Source: Bradysia coprophila (lineage: Eukaryota; Arthropoda; Insecta; Diptera; Sciaridae). From it: DNA of 64,000 bases. The DNA is taken from the NCBI RefSeq assembly GCF_014529535.1, contig NW_023503307.1, positions 3,597,240 to 3,661,239 on the forward strand, written 5' to 3'. The notes beneath the pieces are model-generated. The model saw only the letters and a list, made by a program, of their open reading frames with translations. It was not told where the DNA came from and ran no database searches. Below are positions 27,234 to 39,266 of this stretch, one piece after another. Made by a program: the position numbers and the translations under genes. How positions within the stretch are numbered: the first letter of the stretch is position 1; every line of letters starts with the position of its first letter.

Positions 27234-30200
27234 AAGGGCGAAATTAGACCTCGGATGCATGATAAGCCGCTGCGATCAGAATTTAATTTTTTTTTTACAA
27301 TTAGTAGGTTCAATTTAATTATTTTCGTTTAAATTGCTACTTAAATTAAGTTAAGTTAAGCTCTCAGTATATTTGCAGTGATTCACTTTTTCAACAGTGC
27401 CTTTCAACTGAACCGACTATCCAATTATTATTTTTCTGATTTATGAATATTGTTCCGTTTTTTTCCCACATGAATTTTTGTACGGATACAGAATAAGACA
27501 CCGATTGCATCAATATTGATTAGAGTTAGAAATTTGTTTTATAAATTTTGATTATTTTCTACCTGGAATGTGTTAAACAGATAAAATGTTTGTTAAATTT
27601 GAGATTGACAGAGGCAAAGCTGCTCTAAAATTAAATACCGACAAGTTGGTACTGACAGTCTGATTCTTTTCACCCAGTGTACATTTCGTTGCGTCGTGTC
27701 TTTTTTCATTACCGTAATACACTAAAACAGTACGTAGTATGTCTAGTCTACAGTGCTAAAGCCATAAATGGTCATAAATTCCTGAAAGCATCATATTTTC
27801 ATACATTTTAAGTTAAAAATTTGGAAACTTTAGGTGCCTCTGTGGCCTAAAACGTTGTATCAATGTCGATGCAAAGTACTTAATTAGGCTCACGATGTGT
27901 TTTATGACACATGAGGTACTAGTCGTGTCTTAAAGTAACTTTAACGCACCGATCGATGACTTTCACAAAAAGTAGTGATCGGCTTGGATCCGGGTCGACC
28001 TGATGGGTGGAGATCAGTTTGTGACCCAATTTTGACCTGAATTCGTTTTAGGTCAGACAACCAGAAATTCTTAGTCAAGTCGACCTGCTCAGATTGGATT
28101 TAATTTTGGCCTAGTGGGTTTGACGTTTATTGAGCTTTTTATCAAAGGAAAGTTCAGCCTGAAGCGTCCTGTGTGTCAACCTGATTTGTTCAGGTGAGGT
28201 TCAAGTTGATTTTTCTTCCACACAAACCTGAACCATTGCGAGTTTTACTAAAAGAACGAGAACCATTGCGAGTCTTACTAAAATCATCTTTCAACTAAAC
28301 TAACGAATTCGAATTTTCGCTCAGTTCCCTCAGTTTCACTTTCTCCATCTGCAGTTTAAAGTTTCCGAGTTAGCAACTATTTTTTACTGGTAATTATAAT
28401 TGACGAGTGCGTTGCTTCTTAAATCTCATAAATTTGGGTTGTGATGTTTTGTTGATAAGAAAGTTGTTGTAAAGCTTTTATCCGACGTATTAGAAATACT
28501 ATTCTTGAATCAAAAATATTTTTTCTAACAAATTCGTTAGGCTTGTCGATCACCTGTTTTATTGGAATGTAAATTTTCTGTCAGTAAAGATGGTTGTTAA
28601 AATGGACACTGGTTCATTCCAAAAAAATAATAGTCAAAAATTGTGCCATGATCTTTCTGTAGAAAAGATTCCCAAACTGACAACAAGTGACAAAAGAGGA
28701 AACACAGTGATCGCAAGCACATTATAGAACGTTGGAATGTCAAATAGTTTTTTTTAAATATTTAAATCGATTTAAATCGAATTTATGGGCGCAGTTCAGA
28801 CATTTTCTGATAGATACTGACGTTGTGTTATTTGAGAATTTCGTTGGTTCTTCCATTTCGATTGTACCTTTTATTCAGTACAAATATTATACAAACATGA
28901 TTGCAAAATGTTGATTGATAAACGCGCAATATTATTTTTATTTTTATTGATTGATGGAAAACAGAAAAGAAAAAAGTCTTCGGGTTAAAAGGATATAACC
29001 ATAACCATACTTAAGGCAATTCTACTGTAATGAAAGTAATAATTTAGTTTTAAGTTTATCGTTTAGTGATCCTAAAATTAAAATAAACAAAAACCGGATA
29101 AACCTTGTCAGTTTAATTAATGACATGAACAACAGTTTTCCATATTTAAAACCTTTACTGATACATCCTCCCTTTAAATCTTAGTTTTAAATCAGTTATT
29201 CAGCCAAGACTCCTTCTTCTTTTTATACATTTTCCTTATGCAATAAAATATTTTTATAAGTCCGAGGCGCTGTGTTTAATTTATAAGAGAAGAGTAGCCA
29301 AACCATTTCCACCTACATCAATACCAGCTGTACGTTACGTGAAAAAAAGGCCCTGGTTGCATTATATCGCGAGTAGTTTGCAGGTTCATGATTATTCAGT
29401 TGAGTGTTTTAAAAAGTGAGTACTTCTGCTTCACCTCCATCGTTCTATTTCAGCTACACTCACCTCAAAAGAGGTAGCGAGAAAAGTAGTGAAAAACTGC
29501 TTGAGTATTTTGAGTATTTCTAAGTATTTTGAGGTGAGTGTACAATTTACCTTCATTCCATCGTTCTATTTCGACAATTTTTGGTGGAGTTGATAAACAT
29601 TGGATAAGCCAATCTAATGTAAAATTAGACAACCTACATAATTACCTACTGTTCAACAAAACTTTCTAGTTACGGGTCACGGATAGTAAACGTTTTTAGA
29701 CTCAATTGGTTTTGTAAGCAATGGAATGACAGAAAAACTGAAACATATTCTGGCATCTACTTATCTTGATTTACAATATTTTTCTCAAAATAATCCCCTT
29801 ACTTCCAATTGCATACACAGACAGTTAGAAAATACAGTAGATTTTACCATATGCTAAAGTTGTCTTGAGATGTTGATCCTCGACTGATTCAGCCACAAAC
29901 CCTCCAAACGAAAGGATCGAGAACGAGAGACAATAATTCTACAACCGATAGGTGGATCTTATAATTCCATGGATGTAAAAGAGAAGTAATAGATTACGGA
30001 GTTTGTTGATGTAATGTCCATTTGTCAAGTAGATCGCCACCTGTTTTGAGTGAGTTTTGATTTTTTGCTTTTGCGCATTGTCCCACGTGCAGTTGTCAAA
30101 TACAAGACTTTTATAGGTAGGCTACGCAGATTGCTTGGTGGGGTGGACCCACTGAAACCCTGTACGTAGTAAACACGAACTAGGTGAACTAGTCGGTTAA

Positions 30201-30771
30201 TGTTGGTCGACACATAAACAGTCAATGTGTAAGCTCCCACTCTTTTTGGCAGCACGACAGGAAAAATGTTGTCCTAAACATTAGCTCAATTCCAGTCTGC
30301 GCTTCTAAATTTACCAAATGTCAGTTAAATTTATCCGATCAAAAAAGTAGTGTTGGAGCTGCAATAAATTTAACCGAATTTTACAATAGAGTTAAATTTA
30401 TCATCAGCTCCGTTAAATTCTGATGGGAATTGGGCTATTACAATGAAAGATTTTCGTTTCGCTAGGAATATTTTTTTACGTCCGATGTAGGAGGTAACTG
30501 CTCAATGGTCGTAAAGATGAAAGAGGTAAGTTTGAAACTAGCCTTCTGCTGACGTTACCCGGCGATGCCCTACTGTAGTTGTTCTAATATCTAAATCAAT
30601 TTTCTAATTGACTTTCTCAATTTTACTTCAAGGCGATTCTAGTAGGTCAAATTTCTACACTTTGGCGGGCATGGTGCGGCCAAAGGTTGATCGGCATAAG
30701 ACTTGGACAGTGCAAAGCAGGAGTTTCATTCAACAAAAAACAATAAAGAATGTTTCGCTTAACAGTATCGC
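27234..30771. other. intergenic region between p53 and ZDHHC16-like genes
   Basis: p53 3' UTR then AT-rich sequence; no AATAAA close to the p53 stop. Contains a CAGGTC/GACCTG-rich patch (about 27980-28210), a palindrome around 29455-29543 (CTACACTCACCTCAAAA / TTTTGAGGTGAGTGTAC) and an inverted-repeat element at about 30280-30437 (TAGCTCAATTCC / GGAATTGGGCTA). Confidence 0.55.
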
Positions 30772-30777
30772 TTTATT
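30772..30777 (-). terminator. poly(A) signal of the ZDHHC16-like gene
   Basis: AATAAA on the minus strand about 150 nt past the stop codon at 30928. Confidence 0.5.
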
Positions 30778-30927
30778 TTTACATAATCCGAATGACTAAA
30801 ACTTTAAAAAATGCCTGAGCAACTTAAACTAACTTAAAGTCGATGGTAAAAATCACAAAGTTTGCTTAAATGACTGGAATTACTCTATCACTCATCTATC
30901 GGAAGCTAGTGTTGGGAAAGTATTTTG

Positions 30928-33900
30928 TCAGGGCCACTCTTTCTGAAGAAACGATACGTCATTAACGGTATACCAGGTCAGACCATTACCCTCTGGCTTA
31001 TGCGGTGACGGCAATAGAACGTGACGCCACCATGTTCTGCGATGGAAAAAAAAATTAAGTCTCAAATCATCAGTTCAACAAATGATTCCATTTCATTTAC
31101 CTTTTCCGCACCAGGCCCAAGAAAAGAAGAACATTTTTTCGCGGTCCAAAGTCGTATGGATTAGTATAAATTTTGCCTAAAGCTGCGAGTCGCTTCGTTT
31201 CCGACATATTTATGTGCGCTTCAATGCTTGTTTCACCCCGTCGTATAAGCTTCACATGCCAAATGGTCAGCGAACCAAGCGCTATTGTAACAGCTATCAA
31301 AGGACGAATTCATAAATTTATTTCGTTTCCGTTCAAGAAGAGCTGATTAAAAGACTTACAGACACAAATGAAAGCCATAAATATTATAGCTCGGTGCTTA
31401 GCTGCATTGCTGGTTAATTCATGTGGAATCGGTAAATCGTCGTGAATGGCCTGAATAATACCATTGTCACCGTATTCGTTCATTTCGGTCTACATTTTAG
31501 AAGAAAATCTCTTTTGAATTAAAAGCCTTTTCAGTATAGGATTAGCACAAATTACCACTGGTATGATGTGTCCAGATAAATTGAATCGAATCGGATGACC
31601 TTCGAGTGGTTCTGTTTCAAGCCACCCTTCCCCGTCGCCTAACCATAAAGCATTGTAGCCGATTTCAGCGCCGAAGATAATTATGAACAGAGTTCCGATA
31701 GTGGTGTACACCATGTAAAGGATAAAATATCGATGATTTCCGTAGCCGACGCAATTGTTTAGCCATGCTGAAAAATTAGTAATTGTAAAATTAGTTCATT
31801 TTAGTTTTCGTTTTTATTATTCACAGTAAATGTCAAAGAAATTCAGATATGAATTTGCATCAGCTGTTTTTCAACAGGTTCACTCATGCGCACACGTCTT
31901 TGTACGGGTTTATCACTACTATTTTCATCCGTAAAAGACGTACAACAACTTGTTTGTATGAACCAGCTGAAGAAAATTCAAGTCCGAATTTCACTGACGA
32001 CAACTGTACTAGACGGCTAATTTTTGTCCGAACATTTCTTTGATTTCGAATTAGATTTGGTGTTGGAGTATAACATTTTTAAGAATTTCAACGTACAGAC
32101 ATTCAGCTACATTTTAAAATCATAATTCTTCGCATCAATTACCAATTCAAGCTAACGATTGTTACAAAAAGTGGTTTTCATGGTCATTCTGTGCATATCA
32201 GTTTCTAGTAAAAATTCCGGCTATTGGTAATTGGAACTGTGACCACTAATTGTCTTTGAATGTCAAATCAATTACGTTTTTACGACAATAAAACCTCTTT
32301 GATGATTCCTAACAGCACAGGTCAATGCATTGTATTTAATCACATCTGCAGTTTAACAGGTAAGCAACGAGCTAAAACCAGGAAGATTTTATATTATGTG
32401 TCCTGGAGTTGGAAATTGAAAGAAGTTGGAGGATTCACCTGTATTTTTAGTTGTACCTTAAAAAATAAAGTTGAAAATAAACCTATCACCTCATCCTCAT
32501 ACGACTCAATAGTTATTTGTTGAGGGAAGAAAATAGGAAATTCCAACAAGAGCAAAGTCGCTCGAGTTGGAATTTCCTGTTTTCTTTCAGAGGTGTTTCT
32601 CCACGAAACAAAACATCAGCTACACCATTTCTGTATATTTTCTTCCCTGTCTTCCCTGACAAGAGTGGAGAAAATAGACATTCACTCCCCGAACTGTGAT
32701 CAGCCAAAGCGTCAACGAAACATCATTTTCGCATGGCCTTCTGAGTCTGAGCAAATAAGATTAATCACTCCGGACATAAGAAATAATTTTCTCCCTTAGG
32801 TATCAAATCAAATTTAACTTCCTAACGTAAATATTAAAAAAAAAAGATTCCCCAGTTAATTAAGATCGTACTCACACAAACGTATAGCTCGTTTAGTTGT
32901 ATAAACAGGTAATGGTGTGACCTAATATCATGTATACCATGACTTAATTTTTAGATTAGTTTAGGTACGCAAATAGTAAAATCGAAATTGCAGTTGAAAC
33001 CGATATTCAATTGTGGACAGTAAAACAAGTCGAAAAATATAAAAATTTGGAAAAATGCAGGTTTCCGATGCGAACGAGTATAATACGAGAAAAAAAATAT
33101 TTCGAAAAACTAATGCCGCTGTTGATATTATGGAACACGCTGAACTAGTTCTGATTCTAGAAAGTTAAAGTAGTAGTGAACTGGATTGGTAATTTTGAAT
33201 AGGATAAACTGTGGCAGTTATATATAAAGGTACTGTGCATCCAGGACAGTAGTCAATTTTTTCTATTCAAACCGAAAAGTTCAGTCAAGTGAAACAATCA
33301 TGAAGGTAAGAAATTTTTTGATATTTCAATCTCCTTAACTTTAAAGATGTCTCTCTCGTGCAGTCGGTTATCTTACTTATTGCAATGATTGGATGCGCCG
33401 TAGCCACTTCACCCGTTGTAACAACACTCTACAGTGACCTCAACCGAAACTCGTTACATATTCAAAACGGACCACTCGCCGGCAGCGTTTCAGCTGAATT
33501 GCCATCACTGAGAAATGTGGTACCAGCCCTATCACAACTTGCACCATTAGCCTTATCGCTCGGCAACTTGGGATCTCTCGGCAATTTGGGATCACTTGAT
33601 GGCTTGGGATCGCTTGGTAGCTTAGGATCGCTCGACAGCTTAAGATCGCTTGGTAGCTTGGCGTCGCTCGGTGGCTTGGGATCGCTCGGCAGTTTGGGAT
33701 CGCTCGGAAGCTTGGGCTCACTCAGCGATTTGGCATCGCTTGGGGAATTGGCGTCACTAGGAGCACGTCTTCTTCCGCCCATTCCTTCATCTGTTCAACT
33801 TCGTACCGTTCCGGTATCCATACCGATACCATTCCCATCATTTACACCAATTACTTATTCAACTAGATCATTGGTCCCGTATCCGTATAATATTTACGCG

Positions 33901-35267
33901 GGAGCAAGGCTCTTTTAAATTTGAATTTTTTTTTTCAAAATTTTTTCAGAAGTTAAGTCGACATTTTATGTTGTGTGAACTTGAGTGCTGATGTCGCATA
34001 GAAAATAAATATTTTTTGTCGATGGACATTCAACATTTTTGTTTTGTAGTTTCACCTCCGTTGAAATTCATTTAATTGTTACTGTTCAATAAAATGAACT
34101 AATTGTCGAAGGCAATAGGTCGCACGCATTCCAAGTTTTACGTGGAAATAAACCATTGGAAGGGTGAATGAAAGTAGAAGGAACGTTGAGAGTTCAATTT
34201 CCCATTTCAGTTTTTATTCAGAGTGTCACGCAATGGCGAGTTATTGCAGGGAATACGTAACTCATAATTATCGGGTATTAACACCTTCAGAGCTCGGGCA
34301 TTGGTAAGTCCTTCAGGATGAACTTATTTCTAGTGACTCAAAACTCTCGAGGATTGGTAGGTAGGACGAATTTGCAACTCTAGAAGCCTCATAATTATCT
34401 AGGTACTCTAGGCTTGTCAAATTAAGAACAGTTAAAATCCCCAAAACCACCCAAACGAAAACAAAAACTTACGGCAATGGTGATCCATTTTCAAAATGCA
34501 TTTATTGCACACGGAACAGTGATGCGTTCGCGGCGGTTTCGGTGCAATACACTTTTTGCAAATGCTTACGGCTTCCACAATAAGAGCTCCCTGCATGGAT
34601 TTTGATTGAATGAAAAGACAATTCGATTTAAGGAAACAATTCGATTGTACCTCCGGTGGAACTCCCGGTGGTGTTGTAACTGCCATGTAATAATGAAAAA
34701 TTACGTTGAATAGCAGCCAGTAACCAACGACGACAAGAATTACAGCCATTAAAGGACTTTTATTGTACCAAAATGGAAGTCCTATCCAATGAGCAATGTA
34801 TACGACCGTTGCAGTTAGGACAGCAACACCGACGACAAAAAACTGAAGGGAAAAAAAAACATTGATATCCACTAGTCCGATGTAAATAGCGAGGCAAGTG
34901 GTCTTACGGGTCCGAGTAGATGTGTAAAATTGTCAACAAACCAAAAGATTGGTTCCATGCACACCTGTGAATGATAAGAGTATCTCAGTGTTGAATGATG
35001 ACAACATTGATTTTTACGTTCAAACGTATGTTCGACTTACATCGGAGGCATAGCTTTGGTTCATGTGATGATTGTACATCAACGACATAAGACATTGTTT
35101 AGCGTAATGGTAACGGTTTTGTATCCGATTACTGGAACATTAGATTTTTGGGAAAGAAAAGTTAGCTGATTGTATATGCACCACGCCAGCGAATGCCATC
35201 AAATTTACCAAATATTTTTAGGAATATCCTTAAATCTCCACGTAATTCTTCCCATGTTACGGTGCAT
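30928..35267 (-). CDS. ZDHHC16: DHHC palmitoyltransferase, ZDHHC16-like
   Basis: Integral-membrane S-acyltransferase that palmitoylates protein cysteines, ER/Golgi by family. Nine exons, 386 aa: 35267-35209, 35131-35041, 34964-34908, 34842-34651, 34590-34473, 31767-31556, 31489-31360, 31293-31101, 31036-30928. Membrane segments are near 70-93, 100-123, 188-210 and 279-300. The Cys-rich DHHC domain spans 144-187 with DHHC at 169-172, followed by PWLNNCVGYGNHRYF. A TTPPG turn precedes it. A TSIE (TTxE-type) motif and a C-terminal NPYDFGPRKNVLLFLG block identify the ZDHHC16 branch. The first ATG of exon 1 (MHRNMGR) is taken as start because its phase continues correctly. Intron 5 (31768-34472) splits the DHHC domain immediately after DHHC-C and contains an opposite-strand gene. 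A probable poly(A) signal is at 30772-30777. Shares a 487-nt upstream interval with FANCL. Confidence 0.93.
33221..33228 (+). promoter_or_regulatory. TATA box of the nested secreted-protein gene
   Basis: TATATAAA lies about 28 nt upstream of an initiator-like ACAGTAG (near 33249) and about 75 nt upstream of the ATG at 33300. Confidence 0.75.
33300..33918 (+). CDS. small secreted Gly/Ser/Leu-repeat protein nested in a ZDHHC16 intron
   Basis: Two coding exons (33300-33305 and 33364-33918), 186 aa. Exon 1 encodes only Met-Lys, a layout common in insect cuticle and other secreted-protein genes. A signal peptide follows (MKSVILLIAMIGCAVA). The middle (about 70-135) is a tandem array of GSLGSL/GNLGSL/DGLGSL-type hexapeptides from an 18-bp DNA repeat. 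The tail is rich in Pro/Tyr/Ile (PIPSS.., PITYSTRSL). A TATA box sits at 33221-33228, with the likely start near 33249 and AATAAA at 34004-34009. The repeat keeps antisense frames open; those are not genes. Function is unknown; a cuticle, silk or eggshell-type structural role is inference from composition. Confidence 0.85.
34004..34009 (+). terminator. poly(A) signal of the nested gene
   Basis: AATAAA, 86 nt after the stop codon at 33918, followed by a T-rich stretch. Confidence 0.7.
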
Positions 35268-35754
35268 GCCAATCCCACACTGCGTCTGAATTCGTCGAAC
35301 TCAGTTAATTCATTCTGAAATCCAATGTTTTCCTCTGAATTTGATAAACACTAAAATCTAGTTCGAATGGCCGACACGAAACATAAAAACAATGCAACAC
35401 ACAATGTAAAAGTTGACAGTCAGTGGTGCGATTGTAATGAACTTTGGCACAAGTCCTCTGACATGTTTTCTGTCAAATAAAGAGAGGGAGGAAAGCATTC
35501 AAAACAACAATAAAATACTCGCTGGTCGACTCAGATGTCAGTGAACTGTTTCATCCTAAAATTATCAACGAATTAGAAGTTCTAGTGAAAGAAAGGGCTA
35601 TCAGTTGATTTCAACAGAAATTGATTGTCATGAACCGATAAATAGCAATCCCCTTCACTAGCCTCTTCAACACCTTGTTACAGTACGAGTCTATCGCTAA
35701 GTGTTATTGTTTACCATTTTTAAAATTTAAATTCCTTGTGTTCAGCCGTTGGAA
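35268..35754. promoter_or_regulatory. shared head-to-head promoter interval, ZDHHC16-like / FANCL
   Basis: The start codons of the minus-strand palmitoyltransferase (35267) and plus-strand FANCL (35755) are 487 nt apart, so both promoters must lie here or overlap. No TATA box stands out for either gene. Bidirectional control is inference. Confidence 0.55.
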
Positions 35755-37219
35755 ATGGATTGTAATTCCTCAGCATTCACTGACATTTCAAAGTTTGTCG
35801 AATTTAGTGACACGAAAGAATATTTTGGAATAATTGATTACAAAGTAAGTGACAAAAAACAGTTAAAATTGTTGGGAAATTATTCACGCAGTGTTCCGCA
35901 GCACTCCATTTACAGAATTTCACTACAATGCCCAGAGTATCCTTCGATGAAAAATGCGAACGTCAAGATCTTCAAGGATCTGGCCGATTTTACTTTTGAG
36001 TTTAGCGAATCCGATGAAGTCAATGAATTTTTCAACAAATTTAATGTGGCGGTGAATGTATGTCATGAAGGTACGTATTACCTCGAAAGACTGGAGAGAA
36101 CTGAAAAATTGGCTCAAAGGTCTGAGTTCATTCGCTTTGAAAATCTACCGAAAACCCCATCTTCTCTCAATCAGGACCTGTAATCAACGAGACTACACTA
36201 CAACGTAAACGGAACGACATTCTGACCGAACTAACTCTTTTAAGGAGGTAGTATTGTGACTTACCTTTGTAACCGTTTGACCTGAGTTCAGAATATTTTC
36301 CGTAGTCAACACACGTACGACATAGCGGTCGCTTCCGATTTCACTACGATTCGATTTTCCGATTTTACTCATTACCTCACCTTGTCAATAACCAAAGACT
36401 TAGACGTTATACCATTGGAGCACAGTCTACCCGATCAACATAAATGGTTTCAATCAACCGGAACCGTAACGAGTTATTTGAATGAATTCACAAAGTCTCT
36501 GGAGGAACTGGACGAGTTCTACAGCAATTTAAATGCAATCGACGAACTGTGCTTTGTCGTTGATCCGCTTCAACCGTCGACCAAAAATAACTTCAGAATT
36601 TTCAAAATCGGTGCGTATGACGGAGGGTTGAAAGCAATGATTTTCTCCAACTTTGTTTAGATGAAAAATGTTTTGCCAAAATTGTAATGGATCCCCTGGT
36701 ACCATCGTCAATAACTGTGACATTTATTGGACCAACGATGCGAGTAGAACATTACCGAAATAAATACGAGGGCGAAATTAGCAATTGGGATGACGACCTG
36801 GATGTTCACAAAAATCTTTTGAAGATGTGCGGTAGGAATACTTGGTCGTTTCGTGGACCATCACAACAGTTTATTGGCATAACATAACTCAAATCGAATT
36901 GCTTTTAGGATTGGTTTACTTTCCAATGAGAACCAGCCAAGACGAAGATGATATGCCGAGTTGCAGCATTTGCGGAATGTTTCGATTGGACGACAGCATT
37001 CCAATGATTACGTGCGACAACAGCAAGTGTGATCTTCTGTTTCATGTTGGATGTTTGAAACAGTGGTGGTCAATGTTTGCCGACAGTAAGACGTTTTTAT
37101 ACATTGAATTGGGCACCAAATGTCCCATGTGTAAAGAGGTTTGTGCCGGTCCAATCAATTTCAACGCAATTTATGACAATTTTTCTTACTCAATTCCAGA
37201 AGTTATCCGCATCGTTTGA
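35755..37219 (+). CDS. FANCL: Fanconi anaemia E3 ubiquitin ligase FANCL
   Basis: Catalytic E3 of the Fanconi anaemia pathway, which monoubiquitinates FANCD2/FANCI at DNA crosslinks. Five exons, 391 aa: 35755-36070, 36175-36247, 36306-36610, 36661-36831, 36909-37219; introns are 104, 58, 50 and 77 nt. The C-terminal RING variant (307-363) has Cys307, Cys310, Cys324, Cys329, His334, Cys337, Cys360, Cys363 with a CDNSKCDLLFH core. Upstream, YDIAVASDFTTIRF and VMDPLVPSSITVTFIG match the double-RWD (URD) region; the N-terminal part would be the ELF domain and is more divergent. Length is close to human FANCL (about 375 aa). The first ATG of the open frame is used; a near-cognate TTG just upstream is unlikely to be the start. 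ATTAAA at 37313-37318 may be the poly(A) signal. Converges on cereblon with 128 nt between stop codons. Confidence 0.92.
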
Positions 37220-37312
37220 ACAGTTGTTAACCGACAGAGACAATTATTGACAACAGAGCTCGGTAACAAGTGGAAATTCTCTAATTTATTTTTCCAGTTG
37301 CCAGTTGTACAC

Positions 37313-37318
37313 ATTAAA
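37313..37318 (+). terminator. possible FANCL poly(A) signal
   Basis: ATTAAA 94 nt past the FANCL stop, within the narrow gap before the cereblon stop codon, so the two 3' UTRs probably overlap. Confidence 0.4.
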
Positions 37319-37347
37319 ATATTGATAAGAATTATTGGCTCACAATT

Positions 37348-39266
37348 TTAGTTCGTTTCGTCACCGTCGTCAGTGCTGTTGTTACCTCCACTTCTAAGTC
37401 GACCGTAATTCAGCACCGCCATAATGGACGCAAAGCCAACGAAGTGCGGTTCCGTTTTCTCTTCCTTCTCAATCATCACACAGGAGCCGGACAGACCAAA
37501 AAATGATTTTGGCACAACGGACTCTTTTATTGCCAAAAATTTCCATCCCAGATGATTGTGGCATGTGCTGCATGACGTAATTTGCCATGAATAGCCGGGG
37601 AACCAACTGAATTCTTCCGTGGGTCTACCGGTTACGTAAACGGCATTGTGAAGGGTCGAGTACACAGTGTTCGTTTCGTGTATAAATCCGCCTGTCGATG
37701 GATCGTGTTTATTGGTTTGGGATTTGGTTGATTGAGGTTGATAAGGTTTACTTACTCGGATTACAATAACTGGATTGAACACCCTGCTTCGACATTGCGA
37801 ATAATGTGTTGAAATTGGCCAGTTTACTTCGACAGTGTTTGCATATGAAAAATCGGATCTTAGCAAGAGAGATCAATTTTATGTCATTCCGGGTTTTGTT
37901 AGATGAAAGACAATTTGTTTGTACTCACCACATTCATTGACTTCCCAATGATTTGCATGCGATCTGTTACTGAATTGCACATAAAAATACTCAGCCGATC
38001 TTCTTCATTGGGTAAGATGTTTTTGCACAACCAAAAGGAAAGGGCTACTGGGTCGGACGGCATAGTATCTGCGAATGACGGGGAAAATATTTTCATTAGT
38101 CGGAACATGAGACGATCTGAAAATGGTGGAAATTCACAACTCACCGACGTTTATTTTGCTCAGAAACGATTTAGCTCGTTCCGATATATCACTGATGCTG
38201 TACTGATCGTAAATGAACGTCGGCCATGCAACCGATCCCGCTTCGAAGCGACGGATTTTCTTGATAACCGATTTGTTTCGAAAGAATTTTTTCACATTAT
38301 TCGCCGAATGGCTCAACAACGGATCACCGAGCACAATTTCTGGTAAAATTTGAACTGTTGCTGTGCACCGCTGCGGATACTGAGGACTCATCGACGGATG
38401 CACCATATCGTAAATGAGAAAACTATTTGGAAGAGAAGAAGAAAAATGTTGGATCTGCGTCAATTCTCCGGTCAACTGTACTGCACTCACTTTTCATTCT
38501 CCTTCAATTTATGGTTGATGACGAATCGTTGGCAAGCTTTCGATTTAAAAACGATGTTACCGTAGTCGTCCGATCCTTTTTCGTAAATTTGACACGTAAC
38601 GCCGTAAGTTCGGTATTTCGGTACCCCTTTCAGTCGCAAAAACATGAGACCAAACAGACAGCCGCCGTTTGAGTCGGTAAGAAAATTGGTTGTCATGAAT
38701 ACAGTTTGCGACAGAATCATGGGAATTTGTTCGCCAGGAAACACTAGACTGTGATGTGCGAATATCGGCATACGATGGTAGTATTTCCCTGGTTTGAGAC
38801 ATTCAATGGCGCTGACACGCTCCAAATTACCTAAATACTTTAGAGACAAACGAACGTCAGCGGGTCGCTCGAATGAAAATTGTTTTCATTTACCAAATGC
38901 TCGGGTGGAAGATCTCTGTCGAACTGTTCTGAATTCTCACCAGCATCTTCGAACTGTCTTTCCGGTTCAAATGTAATCTACAGCAAGCAATTGAACATAT
39001 TGGACAACCGAAAAAAAATCAATAATTTCAACCTACTGTGTTGTGTGGCAATGATGGAGGTTCATGATGGTTCATTGGATTTGCTGTAATTGAACGAACG
39101 TCGCACTTTTGTGTTACAAATTGAATTCGATTGACTTACGATTGTAGTTTCGAATAACTATGTCTGCACTCTCATCCGGATATGGTAGAACTCGTAAATC
39201 GTCCAGATCGTCACTTTCATCCATTTGCTCGGTACTATCACTTTGATTATCGGAGTCTGAATCCAT
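37348..39266 (-). CDS. CRBN: cereblon, substrate receptor of the CRL4 ubiquitin ligase
   Basis: Substrate receptor of a Cullin4-DDB1 E3 ligase (Drosophila name ohgata). Eight exons, 489 aa: 39266-39140, 39083-39037, 38977-38894, 38837-38491, 38422-38145, 38068-37929, 37858-37756, 37691-37348. An acidic N-terminus ([17 protein letters not shown]) precedes a LON-type domain (about 95-300; [13 protein letters not shown]) and the C-terminal CULT domain. CULT zinc ligands are Cys347, Cys350 (ICKHC) and Cys416, Cys419 (CSTC). The three tryptophans of the thalidomide/degron pocket are all present: Trp405, Trp411 and Trp425 ([13 protein letters not shown]). Slightly longer than human CRBN (442 aa), mainly at the N-terminus. 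Tail-to-tail with FANCL. Confidence 0.93.

Larger units (their letters stand above)
31768..34472. other. intron 5 of the ZDHHC16-like gene
   Basis: 2.7 kb intron hosting the nested plus-strand gene. Also holds a CAGCTG-type inverted-repeat element (about 31837-32048) and a short palindrome at 32526-32587 (GAAAATAGGAAATTCCAAC / GTTGGAATTTCCTGTTTTC). Confidence 0.7.

Noticed and set aside
30025..30255. 76-codon minus-strand frame
   Set aside because: No recognisable domain, no splice partners, and adjacent to a MITE-like inverted repeat.
33440..33782. Two long minus-strand frames opposite the nested gene
   Set aside because: They are shadows of the in-frame 18-bp repeat of the plus-strand gene, with no start, promoter or splice evidence.
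36071..36183. Uninterrupted extension of FANCL exon 1
   Set aside because: The unspliced frame ends at a stop without the central domain; a GTACGT donor at 36071 and acceptor before 36175 give a phase-correct protein.
38350..38976. Several overlapping plus-strand frames across cereblon
   Set aside because: They are antisense shadows of the minus-strand cereblon exons.
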